Assembly: GCF_037327425.1 (NCBI RefSeq)
Contig: NZ_CP147846.1
Location: forward strand, 5,146,001 to 5,210,000
DNA length: 64,000 nt
Direction of reading: 5' to 3'
Source of the DNA: Rhodococcus sovatensis
GTDB taxonomy: Bacteria > Actinomycetota > Actinomycetes > Mycobacteriales > Mycobacteriaceae
Part shown: positions 1 through 8,339 of the stretch, piece by piece
Position numbering within the stretch: the stretch's first letter is position 1
Layout: every line of letters starts with the position of its first letter
Translations under genes and position numbers: made by a program
The notes under the pieces: model-generated
Told to the model about the DNA's origin: nothing
Seen by the model: the letters and a program-made list of their open reading frames with translations, nothing else
The model's database searches: none

Positions 1-65
1 TTCGCCACGGACAGGCGAAAGGCGTCGGAGTCCTCGGAGTCACGCATTGCATGAACGTAGTCCAT
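1..65 (-). CDS. Possible 5' fragment of an unidentified gene
   Basis: An ATG on the minus strand opens a frame (MDYVHAMRDSEDSDAF...) that runs off the left edge after about 21 codons. A GAGG lies 13 bases upstream, which is a poor Shine-Dalgarno distance. The composition (acidic, no stop) is compatible with a real protein, but there is too little to assign a family. The following stretch to base 201 shows no other convincing gene and probably holds the divergent promoters. Confidence 0.25.
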   Translation of the reverse strand, partial: MDYVHAMRDSEDSDAFRLSVA

Positions 66-201
66 AGCGCGTCCACGCCCTCGGTCATGGCGAGATTCCG
101 GGCCGGGGAGATCCGATTCGACCGAGCCGAAGTTCCGAACGAGTAGCGCGTACGACTGTAGGGTCGTGAAAGAAATCCCCTCACCGTGAAGGATGGAAGT
201 C

Positions 202-1593
202 TTGGCTCTCGTAGCAGGAATCGACTCGTCCACCCAGTCGTGCAAAGTGTTTGTCCGAGATGCTGATTCGGGCGAAGTCGTGCGGCGTGGACGGGCACGT
301 CATCCCGACGGTACCGAGATCGGTCCAGCGGTGTGGAAGGCCGCGCTCGAGACCGCTCTCGACGAAGCAGGTGGTCTCGACGACGTCGACGCGGTTGCCG
401 TCGGTGCTCAGCAGCACGGGATGATCTGTCTCGACGAGTCCGGTGAGGTCGTTCGGCCGGCATTGCTGTGGAACGACACGCGATCTGCGTCGTCCGGAGC
501 GGATCTCGTCGAGGAGTTCGGGGGAGGCCAAGCATGGGCAGATGCAGTGGGCGTCGTCCCGGTCGCGGCGATCACCGTCGCCAAGCTCCGGTGGCTCGCT
601 GACCACGAACCCGAGAACGCTGATCGCACCGCGGCGGTTTGCCTCCCGCACGACTGGCTCAGTTGGCAACTCGGCGGCGCGGCAGGGCTCGACTCGTTGG
701 CTACCGACCGCGGCGACGCCAGCGGCACCGGCTACTACTCGGCCCGGACCGACGCCTACCGCGAGGATCTGCTGGAGCTGGGTATGCGTGGGCGTAGGCC
801 GCGCTTGCCACGCGTTGCGGGGCCGTACGACCGGATCGGCGAAACAGCGTCCGGCGCTGTGATCGGACCGGGAACCGGTGACAATGCCGCAGCTGCACTC
901 GGTTTGGCCGCGAAGGTCGGCGATGTGGTCGTCTCGGTCGGCACATCCGGTGTTGTCTCGGCCGTCACCGATATCGCCGCGGCCGACCCGTCGGGAATCA
1001 TTGCAGGGTTCGCCGACGCGACAGGTCGGCAGCTTCCTTTGGTGTGCACGTTGAATGCTGCGCGTGTTCTCGACGCGACGGCGTCGTTGTTGGGCGTCGA
1101 TCACGACGGACTGTCCCGGCTCGCGCTGTCGACTCCGAGCGAAGGTCTCGTACTGATTCCGTACTTCGAAGGTGAACGGACCCCGAATCGTCCCGACGCA
1201 TCCGGTGCACTTCACGGTCTGCGCCTTGGTAATTCGACGCCAGGCCATCTAGCGCGCGCCGCGTTGGAGGGCTTGCTGTGCGGCTTGGCCGACGGCATCG
1301 ACGCGCTCCGGACCGCGGGGGTCGACACGCGCAGGGTCCTGCTCATCGGCGGCGGCGCCCAGTCGGCAGCGCTGTGCGAACTCGCCCCGGCGATCCTCGG
1401 CGTACCCATCGTCGTCCCCGAGCCGGGCGAGTACGTCGCCGACGGTGCAGCGCGCCAAGCGGCCTGGGCACTGGCGGGCACACCTGAGCCGCCGCAGTGG
1501 GCGTCGGCGCGTGCCCGCACCTTCGAAGCCGACCCGAATCCGGAAATCCGTGAGCGGTACGCGGAGGTCCGGGATCTGACCGAAGGCGTCTGA
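202..1593 (+). CDS. xylB: Xylulokinase (FGGY carbohydrate kinase)
   Basis: Phosphorylates D-xylulose to xylulose-5-phosphate in the cytoplasm, feeding the pentose phosphate pathway. The N-terminal actin-like phosphate-binding strand is LVAGIDSSTQSCKV, the QQHG stretch near residue 80 is typical of xylulokinases, and the C-terminal nucleotide-binding segment is LLIGGGAQSAA. The 463-residue length is slightly below the usual 480-500. I place the start at TTG 202, because AAGGA sits 8 bases upstream and the protein then begins like relatives; an ATG at 193 is in frame but overlaps that ribosome site. No sugar transporter is adjacent; the polyol dehydrogenases that could make xylulose lie about 45 kb away. 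Confidence 0.85.
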   Translation: MALVAGIDSSTQSCKVFVRDADSGEVVRRGRARHPDGTEIGPAVWKAALETALDEAGGLDDVDAVAVGAQQHGMICLDESGEVVRPALLWNDTRSASSGADLVEEFGGGQAWADAVGVVPVAAITVAKLRWLADHEPENADRTAAVCLPHDWLSWQLGGAAGLDSLATDRGDASGTGYYSARTDAYREDLLELGMRGRRPRLPRVAGPYDRIGETASGAVIGPGTGDNAAAALGLAAKVGDVVVSVGTSGVVSAVTDIAAADPSGIIAGFADATGRQLPLVCTLNAARVLDATASLLGVDHDGLSRLALSTPSEGLVLIPYFEGERTPNRPDASGALHGLRLGNSTPGHLARAALEGLLCGLADGIDALRTAGVDTRRVLLIGGGAQSAALCELAPAILGVPIVVPEPGEYVADGAARQAAWALAGTPEPPQWASARARTFEADPNPEIRERYAEVRDLTEGV

Positions 1594-1611
1594 CTGGCGT
1601 TTTCGAGCTTC

Positions 1612-1740
1612 TCAGCGTGTGAAGGCGCAGAACTCGTTGCCTTCCGGGTAGCCGCCTGCGCCGGATAGCTGAGATGCGCCTTCGATCGCGTCGGGTCAGA
1701 TGCATGAGTCGGGGTAGAGGTCCTTGAAGGATGCGAGAGC
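1612..1740 (-). pseudogene. Possible remnant of an unidentified gene
   Basis: On the minus strand one frame reads as natural-looking protein (ASFKDLYPDSCI, stop, PDAIEGASQL, AGGYPEGNEFCAFTR, stop) with a single internal TGA. No start codon or family can be assigned. It may be the decayed 3' end of a gene convergent with the xylulokinase. It could also be chance in GC-rich DNA. Confidence 0.25.
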
Positions 1741-1770
1741 CGCCCTCTGAGCCTACTGATGTACGCGTGT

Positions 1771-1786
1771 TCGAACAGATGTTCGA
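1771..1786 (+). promoter_or_regulatory. SOS box (LexA site) and probable leaderless promoter
   Basis: TCGAACAGATGTTCGA is a perfect match to the mycobacterial/rhodococcal LexA consensus TCGAAC-N4-GTTCGA. A possible -35 (TTCGAC, 1782-1787) overlaps its right half and a possible -10 (TATTCT, 1806-1811) follows at 18 bases. That would start transcription close to the ATG at 1818. LexA bound here would block the promoter. SOS boxes are known upstream of some 13E12-family genes in Mycobacterium tuberculosis. Confidence 0.8.
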
Positions 1787-1817
1787 CATATTGTGGTTTT
1801 CGGGGTATTCTTGGAGC

Positions 1818-3563
1818 ATGCTTTCGGGGGAGGGTGTCGCCGGTGTAGCCGACGACGTAGGGGTCGCGAGTGCACGTGGTGTGCTCGCGATTTCCGATCA
1901 GATCCTGTGCGGTGCAGTCGAATCGATGGAAGCCGCGTGGAAATCTGTTGCAGCCGTTGATTCGAGCCTGCTCGTCGATGCTGATCGGCGTGCGTTGATG
2001 GTTCGAATGGAAACGTTGTCGCGGGCGATGTACGGCACCTCGCACACATGGCTGACCGAATTGATAGACAGCGACGGGTTGGCGGTGTTGCCGGAGAGGA
2101 GCAACCCTGCGCGACTGGGGTGTTTGCTACGCGTCGATCCATATGTGGCGGGTAAGCGCATCAAGATTGCTGCGAAGCTTTCGCGGCGTCGGGCGATGAC
2201 CGGGGAGAAGCTCGATCCGGAATACCCGACGACCGCGGATGCGCATGGTAGCGGCGAGATCGATGCTGCGCATGCGAAGGTCATCGACAAGTTCTTCACG
2301 AAGTTGCCTTCGGCTGTCGATCACGAGTCGAAAGTCCAGTCCGAGATTCTGCTGGGGAATCTTGCGAAAGAGGTGACGCCCGAGCAGCTTCGCGTTGCTG
2401 CAGCACGTCTGCATGCGCTGTTGGATCCGGACGGGACGCTCGATGACAAGGATCCGTCGAGCAAGTGCTACTTCCGGCTCGGGCCTCAGGACTCCGACGG
2501 GCTGAGCAAGGGCAGCTTCGTCATCGACGCGGAGTGCCGGGCGTATCTCGAGCCGCTCCTGGCCAAACTGGCCAAGCCCGGCAACTGCAACCCCGACGAG
2601 CCGAAGCCTGTGGTCGACGAACCTGGTGGCAGTGACGAACCCGGTGGCAGCGACGAGCCCGGTGGCAGCGACGAGCCTGGTGGCAGCGACGAGCCTGGTG
2701 GCAGCGACGAGTCCGGTGGCAGTGACGAACCTGGTGGCAGTGACGAGGAGTCCGGACCGGGGGATGAAACAGACAGCGATCCCACCTTGTTCGGCGGTCC
2801 CGGCGGCGATGGGTCCGGCGGTGGTGGGTCCGGCGGTGGTGGGTCTGGCGGTGGTGGGTCTGGCGGCAGCGAGTCCGATGACAGTGAAGCCCGTTCCCGG
2901 ACTATCGAGGATGACGGGCGTCGAGCGGGCCGGGATGCACGCAGTCAGGGGCAGCGGAATCATGATGCGTTCAAGGTGATTCTGCGCCAGATGCTTGCCT
3001 CCGGCACGCTTGGGCAGCATCGCGGGTTGCCGGTCACTGCGATCATCACGATGACGGCGAAGGAACTCGAAACCGCGTCCGGGCATGCGGTGACCGGCAC
3101 TGGGTCTCTGGTGGCTATTCGGGATGCGATTCGCATGGCCGCGCATGCTCGTCACTACCTGGCGATCTTCGACGACGACGGACGGGCCCTGTATTTGGGC
3201 CGCTCCAAACGTATTGCATCTGCTGATCAGCGGATCGTGCTGACCGCTCGCGATCGCGGGTGTAGCTTTCCGGGTTGTACTCGGCCTGCGGTGTGGTCTC
3301 AGGCTCATCACGTGACCGATTGGGCGCGTGGCGGCGATACCGATGTCGATTCGCTGACGTTCGGATGCGATACGCATCATCCGCTCGTCGGCGACGGGCC
3401 GAACGACTGGGCGACGACCACCACGGGCCCTGATCATCCGCAGCCGGGGCGAACCCAGTGGCATCCACCGGAGGCTGTCGACCCGGATCGTAGAGGGCTC
3501 GTCAACCACTATCACCATCCGCAGGAATACCTGTATCAGGAACCCGAGGACCCCGAACCGTAG
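1818..3563 (+). CDS. 13E12/DUF222-family protein with C-terminal HNH nuclease domain
   Basis: A 581-residue protein with three parts. The N-terminal DUF222 helical region (about 1-260) is followed by a low-complexity linker (about 265-360) of SDEPGG and GGGGS repeats, then a C-terminal HNH fold. In the HNH fold RDRGCSFPGC supplies zinc-type cysteines, AHHVTDWARGG the central histidines, and CDTHH the last histidine. The family is abundant in Actinobacteria; the nuclease is predicted and its role is unclear. The start at 1818 fits the promoter position; it lacks a spaced Shine-Dalgarno, consistent with a leaderless message. In-frame ATG 1731 lies upstream of the SOS box and is unlikely. The SOS box predicts induction by DNA damage. 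Confidence 0.85.
   Translation: MLSGEGVAGVADDVGVASARGVLAISDQILCGAVESMEAAWKSVAAVDSSLLVDADRRALMVRMETLSRAMYGTSHTWLTELIDSDGLAVLPERSNPARLGCLLRVDPYVAGKRIKIAAKLSRRRAMTGEKLDPEYPTTADAHGSGEIDAAHAKVIDKFFTKLPSAVDHESKVQSEILLGNLAKEVTPEQLRVAAARLHALLDPDGTLDDKDPSSKCYFRLGPQDSDGLSKGSFVIDAECRAYLEPLLAKLAKPGNCNPDEPKPVVDEPGGSDEPGGSDEPGGSDEPGGSDEPGGSDESGGSDEPGGSDEESGPGDETDSDPTLFGGPGGDGSGGGGSGGGGSGGGGSGGSESDDSEARSRTIEDDGRRAGRDARSQGQRNHDAFKVILRQMLASGTLGQHRGLPVTAIITMTAKELETASGHAVTGTGSLVAIRDAIRMAAHARHYLAIFDDDGRALYLGRSKRIASADQRIVLTARDRGCSFPGCTRPAVWSQAHHVTDWARGGDTDVDSLTFGCDTHHPLVGDGPNDWATTTTGPDHPQPGRTQWHPPEAVDPDRRGLVNHYHHPQEYLYQEPEDPEP
2616..2741 (+). repeat. In-frame 18-bp tandem repeat encoding DEPGGS
   Basis: Seven copies of an 18-base unit (GACGAACCTGGTGGCAGT and variants) encode DEPGGS; one copy has serine for proline. 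It forms an acidic, flexible linker between the DUF222 and HNH parts. Near-identical units make copy-number change by slippage likely. Confidence 0.9.
2809..2871 (+). repeat. In-frame 15-bp tandem repeat encoding GGGGS
   Basis: Three to four copies of a 15-base unit (GGCGGTGGTGGGTCC type) encode GGGGS, like an engineered flexible linker. It is a second, independent repeat in the same interdomain region. Confidence 0.85.
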
Positions 3564-3610
3564 GAGACGGTCGTGCGACAGCCGTGAGTCGCCCGGCCAT
3601 TGCGGAATCA

Positions 3611-3646
3611 CGCGTCATCACTTTAGATGTGATGACGCGCGTCATC
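3611..3646. promoter_or_regulatory. Three-half-site operator, likely TetR-type
   Basis: The half-site GCGTCATC occurs three times: CGCGTCATCAC (3611-3621), its complement GTGATGACGCG (3629-3639), and GCGTCATC (3639-3646). The last two form a perfect 16-bp palindrome, GATGACGCGCGTCATC. It sits 32 bases before the monooxygenase start. The third gene of that operon encodes a TetR protein, the natural candidate to bind here and repress its own operon. Confidence 0.65.
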
Positions 3647-3677
3647 GGTTGTCGCGTGTTGGCGGGAGGGGCAGGGG

Positions 3678-5162
3678 ATGCACGTACATTCGGTAGTGAT
3701 CATCGGGAGCGGCTTCGGTGGTCAATGCGCAGCGAAGGCGCTGCTCGATCGAGGCATCGATGATCTGGTCATCCTCGAGAGGCGATCGTTTCTCGGCGGG
3801 ACCTGGCGACAGAATCGATATCCGGGTGCAGCGGTGGACGTGCAGAGCCCGCTGTACTCGATAGCGTCCGAGCCGTTCGAATGGACGCGGATGTTCGCCG
3901 AGAGGGAGGAGCTCGAGCGCTACACCGACCACGTACTCGAGTCGAACGGGCTGCCAGCTCGGACGCATTCCGACACGGACGTTCAGAGAATCGAGTGGTC
4001 CGGAGACCATTGGAAGATCACGACATCGCGCGGTGACTACGCAGCGAAATTCGTGGTGAACGCATCGGGCCCGCTCAGCACTCCCGTCGTACCACCGTTT
4101 CCTGGCCGCGAGCGATTCCAGGGCACTCAGTTCCACACCAACGACTGGGACACGGACTTCGACCACGCAGGCCAACGCGTCGCGATCGTCGGTAGTGGGG
4201 CAAGCGCAGCGCAGGTGATCCCTGCGATCGCGCCTGACGTGAAGCACCTGCACGTTTTTCAGCGCACACCGCACTGGGTGATGCCGCGCAACGACCGCGA
4301 ATTCACTCCACTTCAGCGCAGATTGCTGCGCGTGGAACCCATCCGCAGGCTCGTGCGCGCCGCGATCTACTGGAGTCTCGAGACTCGGATCATCGGCTTC
4401 AAGTATTCACGACGCGCTCTGAAGGCAGTAGCCCAGCGTGCTGCGCTGAAACACTTGGCAACTCAGGTGCCGGACGCGGACCTGCGAGCGAAGCTCACTC
4501 CCGACTACCTCATCGGCTGCAAGCGAGTGATTCTGTCCGACACGCTGTACCCATCGTTGGGCGCGCCGAACGTCACCCTGCACGACAAGAACGACGGCAT
4601 TGCCGAGATCACCGAAACAGGTGTCGTCACCACCTCCGGCGAACGCGTCGACATCGATCTCCTGGTGTGGTCCACCGGATACGACGCCACCGACGGCGTC
4701 ATCTCCTACCCGGTGATCGGACGCGATGGCCGCGCATTGTCGGACATCTGGAACCCCTACCCGCGGGCCTATCTGGGCACGACCGTTCCGGGATTCCCCA
4801 ATCTCTTCATCGTGACCGGCCCGAACACCGGAATTGGGCACACGTCCGCGATCTTCCTCATCGAGGCGCAGATGGAGTACATCGTGCGAGCCATCGACGC
4901 GGTGCGCGCGGCAGGTGCTGTCGCGGTAGAAGTCACCTCCGCTGCGGAACAGGACTACACCGACAGGATTCACCGCGATATGGAGGGCACGGTGTGGAAG
5001 GACGGCGGCTGCCACAGCTGGTACCAGTCGCGGTCCGGGCACGTCGTGGCGATGTTTCCGGGATTCAGCTTCACGTTTCGGCGTTGGGCCAAGCGGTTTC
5101 GACCGGCCGCGCACACGATTCACATGGCACCCACGACCGCGAAGGAAGAGGTATCGGCATGA
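3678..5162 (+). CDS. FAD-dependent monooxygenase, Baeyer-Villiger type
   Basis: A 494-residue flavoprotein predicted to insert oxygen next to a ketone using NADPH and FAD. An N-terminal FAD Rossmann motif (VVIIGSGFGG) is followed by GGTWRQNRYPGAAVD, characteristic of class B monooxygenases. The Baeyer-Villiger fingerprint FQGTQFHTNDWD fits FxGxxxHxxxWD, and the NADPH Rossmann motif is VAIVGSGASA. GGGAGG lies 8 bases before the ATG. It is first in an operon with a short-chain dehydrogenase and a TetR regulator (ATGA overlaps). This suggests alcohol -> ketone -> ester or lactone turnover of an unknown, probably cyclic or terpenoid, compound. Confidence 0.88.
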   Translation: MHVHSVVIIGSGFGGQCAAKALLDRGIDDLVILERRSFLGGTWRQNRYPGAAVDVQSPLYSIASEPFEWTRMFAEREELERYTDHVLESNGLPARTHSDTDVQRIEWSGDHWKITTSRGDYAAKFVVNASGPLSTPVVPPFPGRERFQGTQFHTNDWDTDFDHAGQRVAIVGSGASAAQVIPAIAPDVKHLHVFQRTPHWVMPRNDREFTPLQRRLLRVEPIRRLVRAAIYWSLETRIIGFKYSRRALKAVAQRAALKHLATQVPDADLRAKLTPDYLIGCKRVILSDTLYPSLGAPNVTLHDKNDGIAEITETGVVTTSGERVDIDLLVWSTGYDATDGVISYPVIGRDGRALSDIWNPYPRAYLGTTVPGFPNLFIVTGPNTGIGHTSAIFLIEAQMEYIVRAIDAVRAAGAVAVEVTSAAEQDYTDRIHRDMEGTVWKDGGCHSWYQSRSGHVVAMFPGFSFTFRRWAKRFRPAAHTIHMAPTTAKEEVSA

Positions 5163-6004
5163 AAGACCATTCCGGGCAGGTCGTTCTGATCACCGGTGCG
5201 GCCGGAGGGATCGGCGCTGCGGTGGCCACAGCGCTTCATCGCCGCGGGGCCTCTCTCGTGCTGGTCGACGTCGTCTCGTCCGACCTCGACGGGGTTGCTG
5301 CGGCGCTGGGGAACGACCGAGTTGCCATCGCCTACGCGGACGTAACGCAGCGAGAGCAATTGGACGCGGCAGTTGCCACTGCACTGAGGACCTTCGGTCG
5401 ACTTGATGTGGTACTGGCGAATGCGGGGATCTCCAGTGGTGCAACGGCGTCGACCATTCGTTCCGCGGAGGATGGGGTCTTCGAGAGAGTGATCGGCGTC
5501 AACCTCCTCGGGGTGTGGAACACAGTGCGAGCTGCACTGCCACATGTCGTCGAATCCGGCGGTTACATCCTGCTGACCTCGTCGACGTACGCGTATCTCA
5601 ACGGCCTCGCCAATGCGCCGTACGCAGCCTCGAAAGCTGCTGTCGAGCAGCTCGGTCGAGCGTTGCGAACCGAATTGGCGGGCACCGATGCCACAGCCGG
5701 GGTTCTCTATCCGGGGTGGGTCTCGACGCCAATCGCCGACGTCGCGTTCGGTGGAGACGACATCGCGACAGCGCTTGTCGCCAGGGCATTCCCGACGCCC
5801 CTGCGGCGCCCCATCTCGACCGATAAGCTCGCACGTGCGGTAGTGCGGGGGATCGAGCGTCGAGCACCGCGTATTCAGGTACCCGGACGATGGATCCCGT
5901 TTTCTCTTCTCAGGGGCATCGTCAACCCCATCTCCGATGCGATGCTCGGTCGGGACGCCGACATCATCCGTCTCACAACGGAGCTCGACGGTCGCAGGAA
6001 ATGA
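5159..6004 (+). CDS. Short-chain dehydrogenase/reductase
   Basis: A 281-residue NAD(P)-dependent oxidoreductase of the classical SDR family. Seen are the cofactor motif TGAAGGIG, the LANAG strand, and the catalytic Ser (LLTSSTYAY) and YAASK motif. The ATG overlaps the monooxygenase stop (ATGA), which fixes the start and implies translational coupling. It probably oxidises the alcohol precursor of the monooxygenase's ketone substrate, or reduces a related ketone. The substrate cannot be read from sequence. Confidence 0.88.
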   Translation: MKDHSGQVVLITGAAGGIGAAVATALHRRGASLVLVDVVSSDLDGVAAALGNDRVAIAYADVTQREQLDAAVATALRTFGRLDVVLANAGISSGATASTIRSAEDGVFERVIGVNLLGVWNTVRAALPHVVESGGYILLTSSTYAYLNGLANAPYAASKAAVEQLGRALRTELAGTDATAGVLYPGWVSTPIADVAFGGDDIATALVARAFPTPLRRPISTDKLARAVVRGIERRAPRIQVPGRWIPFSLLRGIVNPISDAMLGRDADIIRLTTELDGRRK

Positions 6005-6678
6005 CCACAGACTCCGAGACATCCGGACGGGCGTATCGCGGCGAGAGCGCCGAGGATCGCGACGAGCGGCGTCGAAGGCAACTGTTGGATGCCGGACTGC
6101 AGGTGTTCGGCAGTGTCGGTTATCGAGCGGCAACGGTTCGTGGTCTGTGTCGCGAAGCCAAGGTCGCCGATCGACACTTCTACCAGTATTTCGACAGGAC
6201 CGAAGATCTGCTGCTCGCTGTTTACGGCGAGTGCATTGCGCACCTGACAGAGTCGATTTCCCACGCACTGGCGGACGTCGACTCCGGCGGTGATATCGGG
6301 ACCAGTGATATCGGGGCGATTGTCGGACGGGGTCTCGATGCACTGTTCGAGTGCGTCGAGGACCCGCACCTCGCGCGAGTGGTCTGGATCGAGGTGCTCG
6401 GGGTCAGTCCTCGCGTCGAACGGACGTACCTCAGCGCAATGAAGAAGTTCGGTTCGCTGATGCTCGACTACGTCCGCACATTCGACCGCGATCTTGCACC
6501 CGGCCGCGACGTAGACCTCGATCTCCTCGCGGCTGCCGCAGTCGGCGGAATCAGCCATACTGCGATGACGTGGTTCGCGAGCGGGTACGCGGCCGAACGT
6601 CACATAGTCGTCGCGACCACCGCAGCATTCCTCAGTAGCATCGTCGTACCGTTGACCGGAAACGCGCAGCGCGGCTGA
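6001..6678 (+). CDS. TetR-family transcriptional regulator
   Basis: A 225-residue protein with an N-terminal TetR helix-turn-helix: RRRRQLLDAGLQVFGSVGY, then ATVRGLCREAKVADRHFYQYF. The C-terminal ligand-binding part is all-helical. The start overlaps the dehydrogenase stop (ATGA), so it is the last gene of the operon. The palindromic cluster at 3611-3646 is its likely operator, giving autorepression relieved by the monooxygenase substrate; this is inference. Its 3' end is only 4 bases from the convergent hydrolase gene. Confidence 0.88.
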   Translation: MTTDSETSGRAYRGESAEDRDERRRRQLLDAGLQVFGSVGYRAATVRGLCREAKVADRHFYQYFDRTEDLLLAVYGECIAHLTESISHALADVDSGGDIGTSDIGAIVGRGLDALFECVEDPHLARVVWIEVLGVSPRVERTYLSAMKKFGSLMLDYVRTFDRDLAPGRDVDLDLLAAAAVGGISHTAMTWFASGYAAERHIVVATTAAFLSSIVVPLTGNAQRG

Positions 6679-6682
6679 CGGT

Positions 6683-7612
6683 TTACGGCGTCAGCGGCAC
6701 TGCCCATTTCAGGAATGCCAACTGCTCTTCGACGACGATCGGGAAGAGTGGTTGGGTATATGGGTCGAAATGGCCGCCCTTGTGGATGTGCACGGTGACG
6801 TCGGAGATCTTCTGTGCTGTCTTCAATGACACCTTCGCTGGGGTGACGGCGTCGTCGGACATGATCTGAATCAGTGTCGGGCACTGAATCTTCGACGCTG
6901 TTCGACCGGGGTTGTAGAGCCCGACGCGTAGAAGTATCCGAGCAGCGACAGTTTCGGGGTAGTCGCCGTAGCTGAGATTGGACTCGGCGAGTAGTCGGTC
7001 GCGCCCGGGCATGGCATCGGGTGAGGTCATGACTGCGACATCTCCTGGACGGCCCACTGATTCGACGTAGCGCGGTGACATCTTCAGGAGCGCCCGGGCC
7101 TGGTCGATCACTGCCGAGGGTAGGAGCCGCAGCGTGCGCCGCAGTCCGGTCACTCGGACAGCAGCGAGTCCGTTCACGTGCGGAATCTGAGCGATGACGG
7201 CCGCGAAATGCTCGCCCGCACCGGCTCTGGTGAGTACGTGTCCGCCGGCGAACGAGGTGCCCCAACCGACAATGCGGTTGGCGTCCACGCCGTCGACAGT
7301 TCTGGCGTAGGCGACGGCGTTGTGCCAGTCCTCGAGCTGTTTCTTGATGTCGAGCAACTGTCGTGGTTGCCCGTCGCTGTCGCCGAAGTGGCGGTAGTCG
7401 AAAACGAGAACCGCGTAGCCGGCTCGGACGAAGACCTCCGCATATGCGGATAGGCGTATGGCGCGAGGGGTGGCAAATCCGTGGGCCATGACGACCGCCG
7501 GTGTGTCGGAGGTAGCACCGGTCGGGCGGTACACCGCGATCGCGCAGCGCACACCGTTCGATTGGAACCACTCGTCACTGCGGGTGTACTCGCTACTGTC
7601 GTCGGAGTTCAC
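6683..7612 (-). CDS. Alpha/beta hydrolase
   Basis: A 309-residue serine hydrolase. MAHGFATPRA forms the oxyanion strand. The nucleophile elbow is GWGTSFAGGH, with Ser in GTSFA rather than the textbook GxSxG. The C-terminal GGHFDPY supplies the catalytic His. The family is related to large bacterial peptidase/acyl-hydrolase groups; the substrate is unknown. The start is GTG (GTGAACTCC). It is divergent from a TetR gene across 86 bases containing an inverted repeat, so that regulator probably controls it. Confidence 0.75.
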   Translation of the reverse strand: MNSDDSSEYTRSDEWFQSNGVRCAIAVYRPTGATSDTPAVVMAHGFATPRAIRLSAYAEVFVRAGYAVLVFDYRHFGDSDGQPRQLLDIKKQLEDWHNAVAYARTVDGVDANRIVGWGTSFAGGHVLTRAGAGEHFAAVIAQIPHVNGLAAVRVTGLRRTLRLLPSAVIDQARALLKMSPRYVESVGRPGDVAVMTSPDAMPGRDRLLAESNLSYGDYPETVAARILLRVGLYNPGRTASKIQCPTLIQIMSDDAVTPAKVSLKTAQKISDVTVHIHKGGHFDPYTQPLFPIVVEEQLAFLKWAVPLTP

Positions 7613-7633
7613 GAACTCGCCCTTCGGTCGTCA

Positions 7634-7652
7634 TCTTGATCGAGAATCAAGA
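7634..7652. promoter_or_regulatory. Inverted repeat in divergent promoter (TetR operator candidate)
   Basis: TCTTGAT-CGAGA-ATCAAGA has perfect 7-bp arms and a 5-bp centre. It lies between the hydrolase and TetR starts, where one bound dimer could repress both genes. A further GATCTTGAA occurs about 14 bases downstream. Confidence 0.55.
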
Positions 7653-7698
7653 AGACACTAACAGGATCTTGAACTTTCGATCTAGATAGAGTGTCGGG

Positions 7699-8247
7699 AT
7701 GCCTCGCAACCGCCGACCCGTCGACCGAGCCGAGAAGCGGTCCGAGATCGTCGAGGCAGCAACAACGTTGTTCACCGGTGACGGCTATGAGCACACGTCG
7801 ATGGGGCGGATCGCAAAGGCGGCGGGAGTTACCACCAACACCATCTACTGGTACTTCCGTGACAAGGACGAGCTGCTGGTGGGCGTACTCGACGACATCC
7901 ACGACGAGGCGCTGAGTCGATTCATGGCGCTCGGGTCCTCGCTCCTGCCGGAGCGAGTCATCTGGGTGGTGGACGAATTGGAAAAGTACCACCGGTTGGT
8001 CGACACAGTGCATGCGCGGACGTCGATGTCAGCATGTATCGACAAGTGGCACAGTAACTTCCATGACCGCTGGGAGGGGTGGATCGCCGCAGCACTGCGT
8101 GATTCCGGCACACCCGAGGGTGACACCGAACCGATGACGCGAATGATCGTCTTCGTGATCGAGAGCATGCTGACGCATCCCCAGGACGACGTTTCCAAAC
8201 GTGCCATCGTCGACCTCATGTTCCGGACGGTCGACATGCCGAGCTAG
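7699..8247 (+). CDS. TetR-family transcriptional regulator
   Basis: A 182-residue repressor with a well-formed HTH: EIVEAATTLFTGDGYEHTSM, RIAKAAGVTTNTIYWYF. The C-terminal domain is short and rich in aromatic residues. It is divergent from the alpha/beta hydrolase and separated by the inverted repeat described above, the likely site of auto- and cross-repression. The 92 bases after it, up to the convergent permease gene, show no further gene. Confidence 0.88.
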   Translation: MPRNRRPVDRAEKRSEIVEAATTLFTGDGYEHTSMGRIAKAAGVTTNTIYWYFRDKDELLVGVLDDIHDEALSRFMALGSSLLPERVIWVVDELEKYHRLVDTVHARTSMSACIDKWHSNFHDRWEGWIAAALRDSGTPEGDTEPMTRMIVFVIESMLTHPQDDVSKRAIVDLMFRTVDMPS

Positions 8248-8339
8248 CGAGCTCGTGCCGTGGGTGGTTCATCCCCTACCAGAGTTTCGGAGATGCCGGT
8301 AGCGCCGACGACGATTATGCGTTGGTGAGCAGTTGCCAC

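Noticed and set aside
2127..3611. Long minus-strand open frame opposite the DUF222-HNH gene
   Set aside because: It consists of low-complexity AATRLVA-type repeats produced by reading the linker minisatellite backwards.
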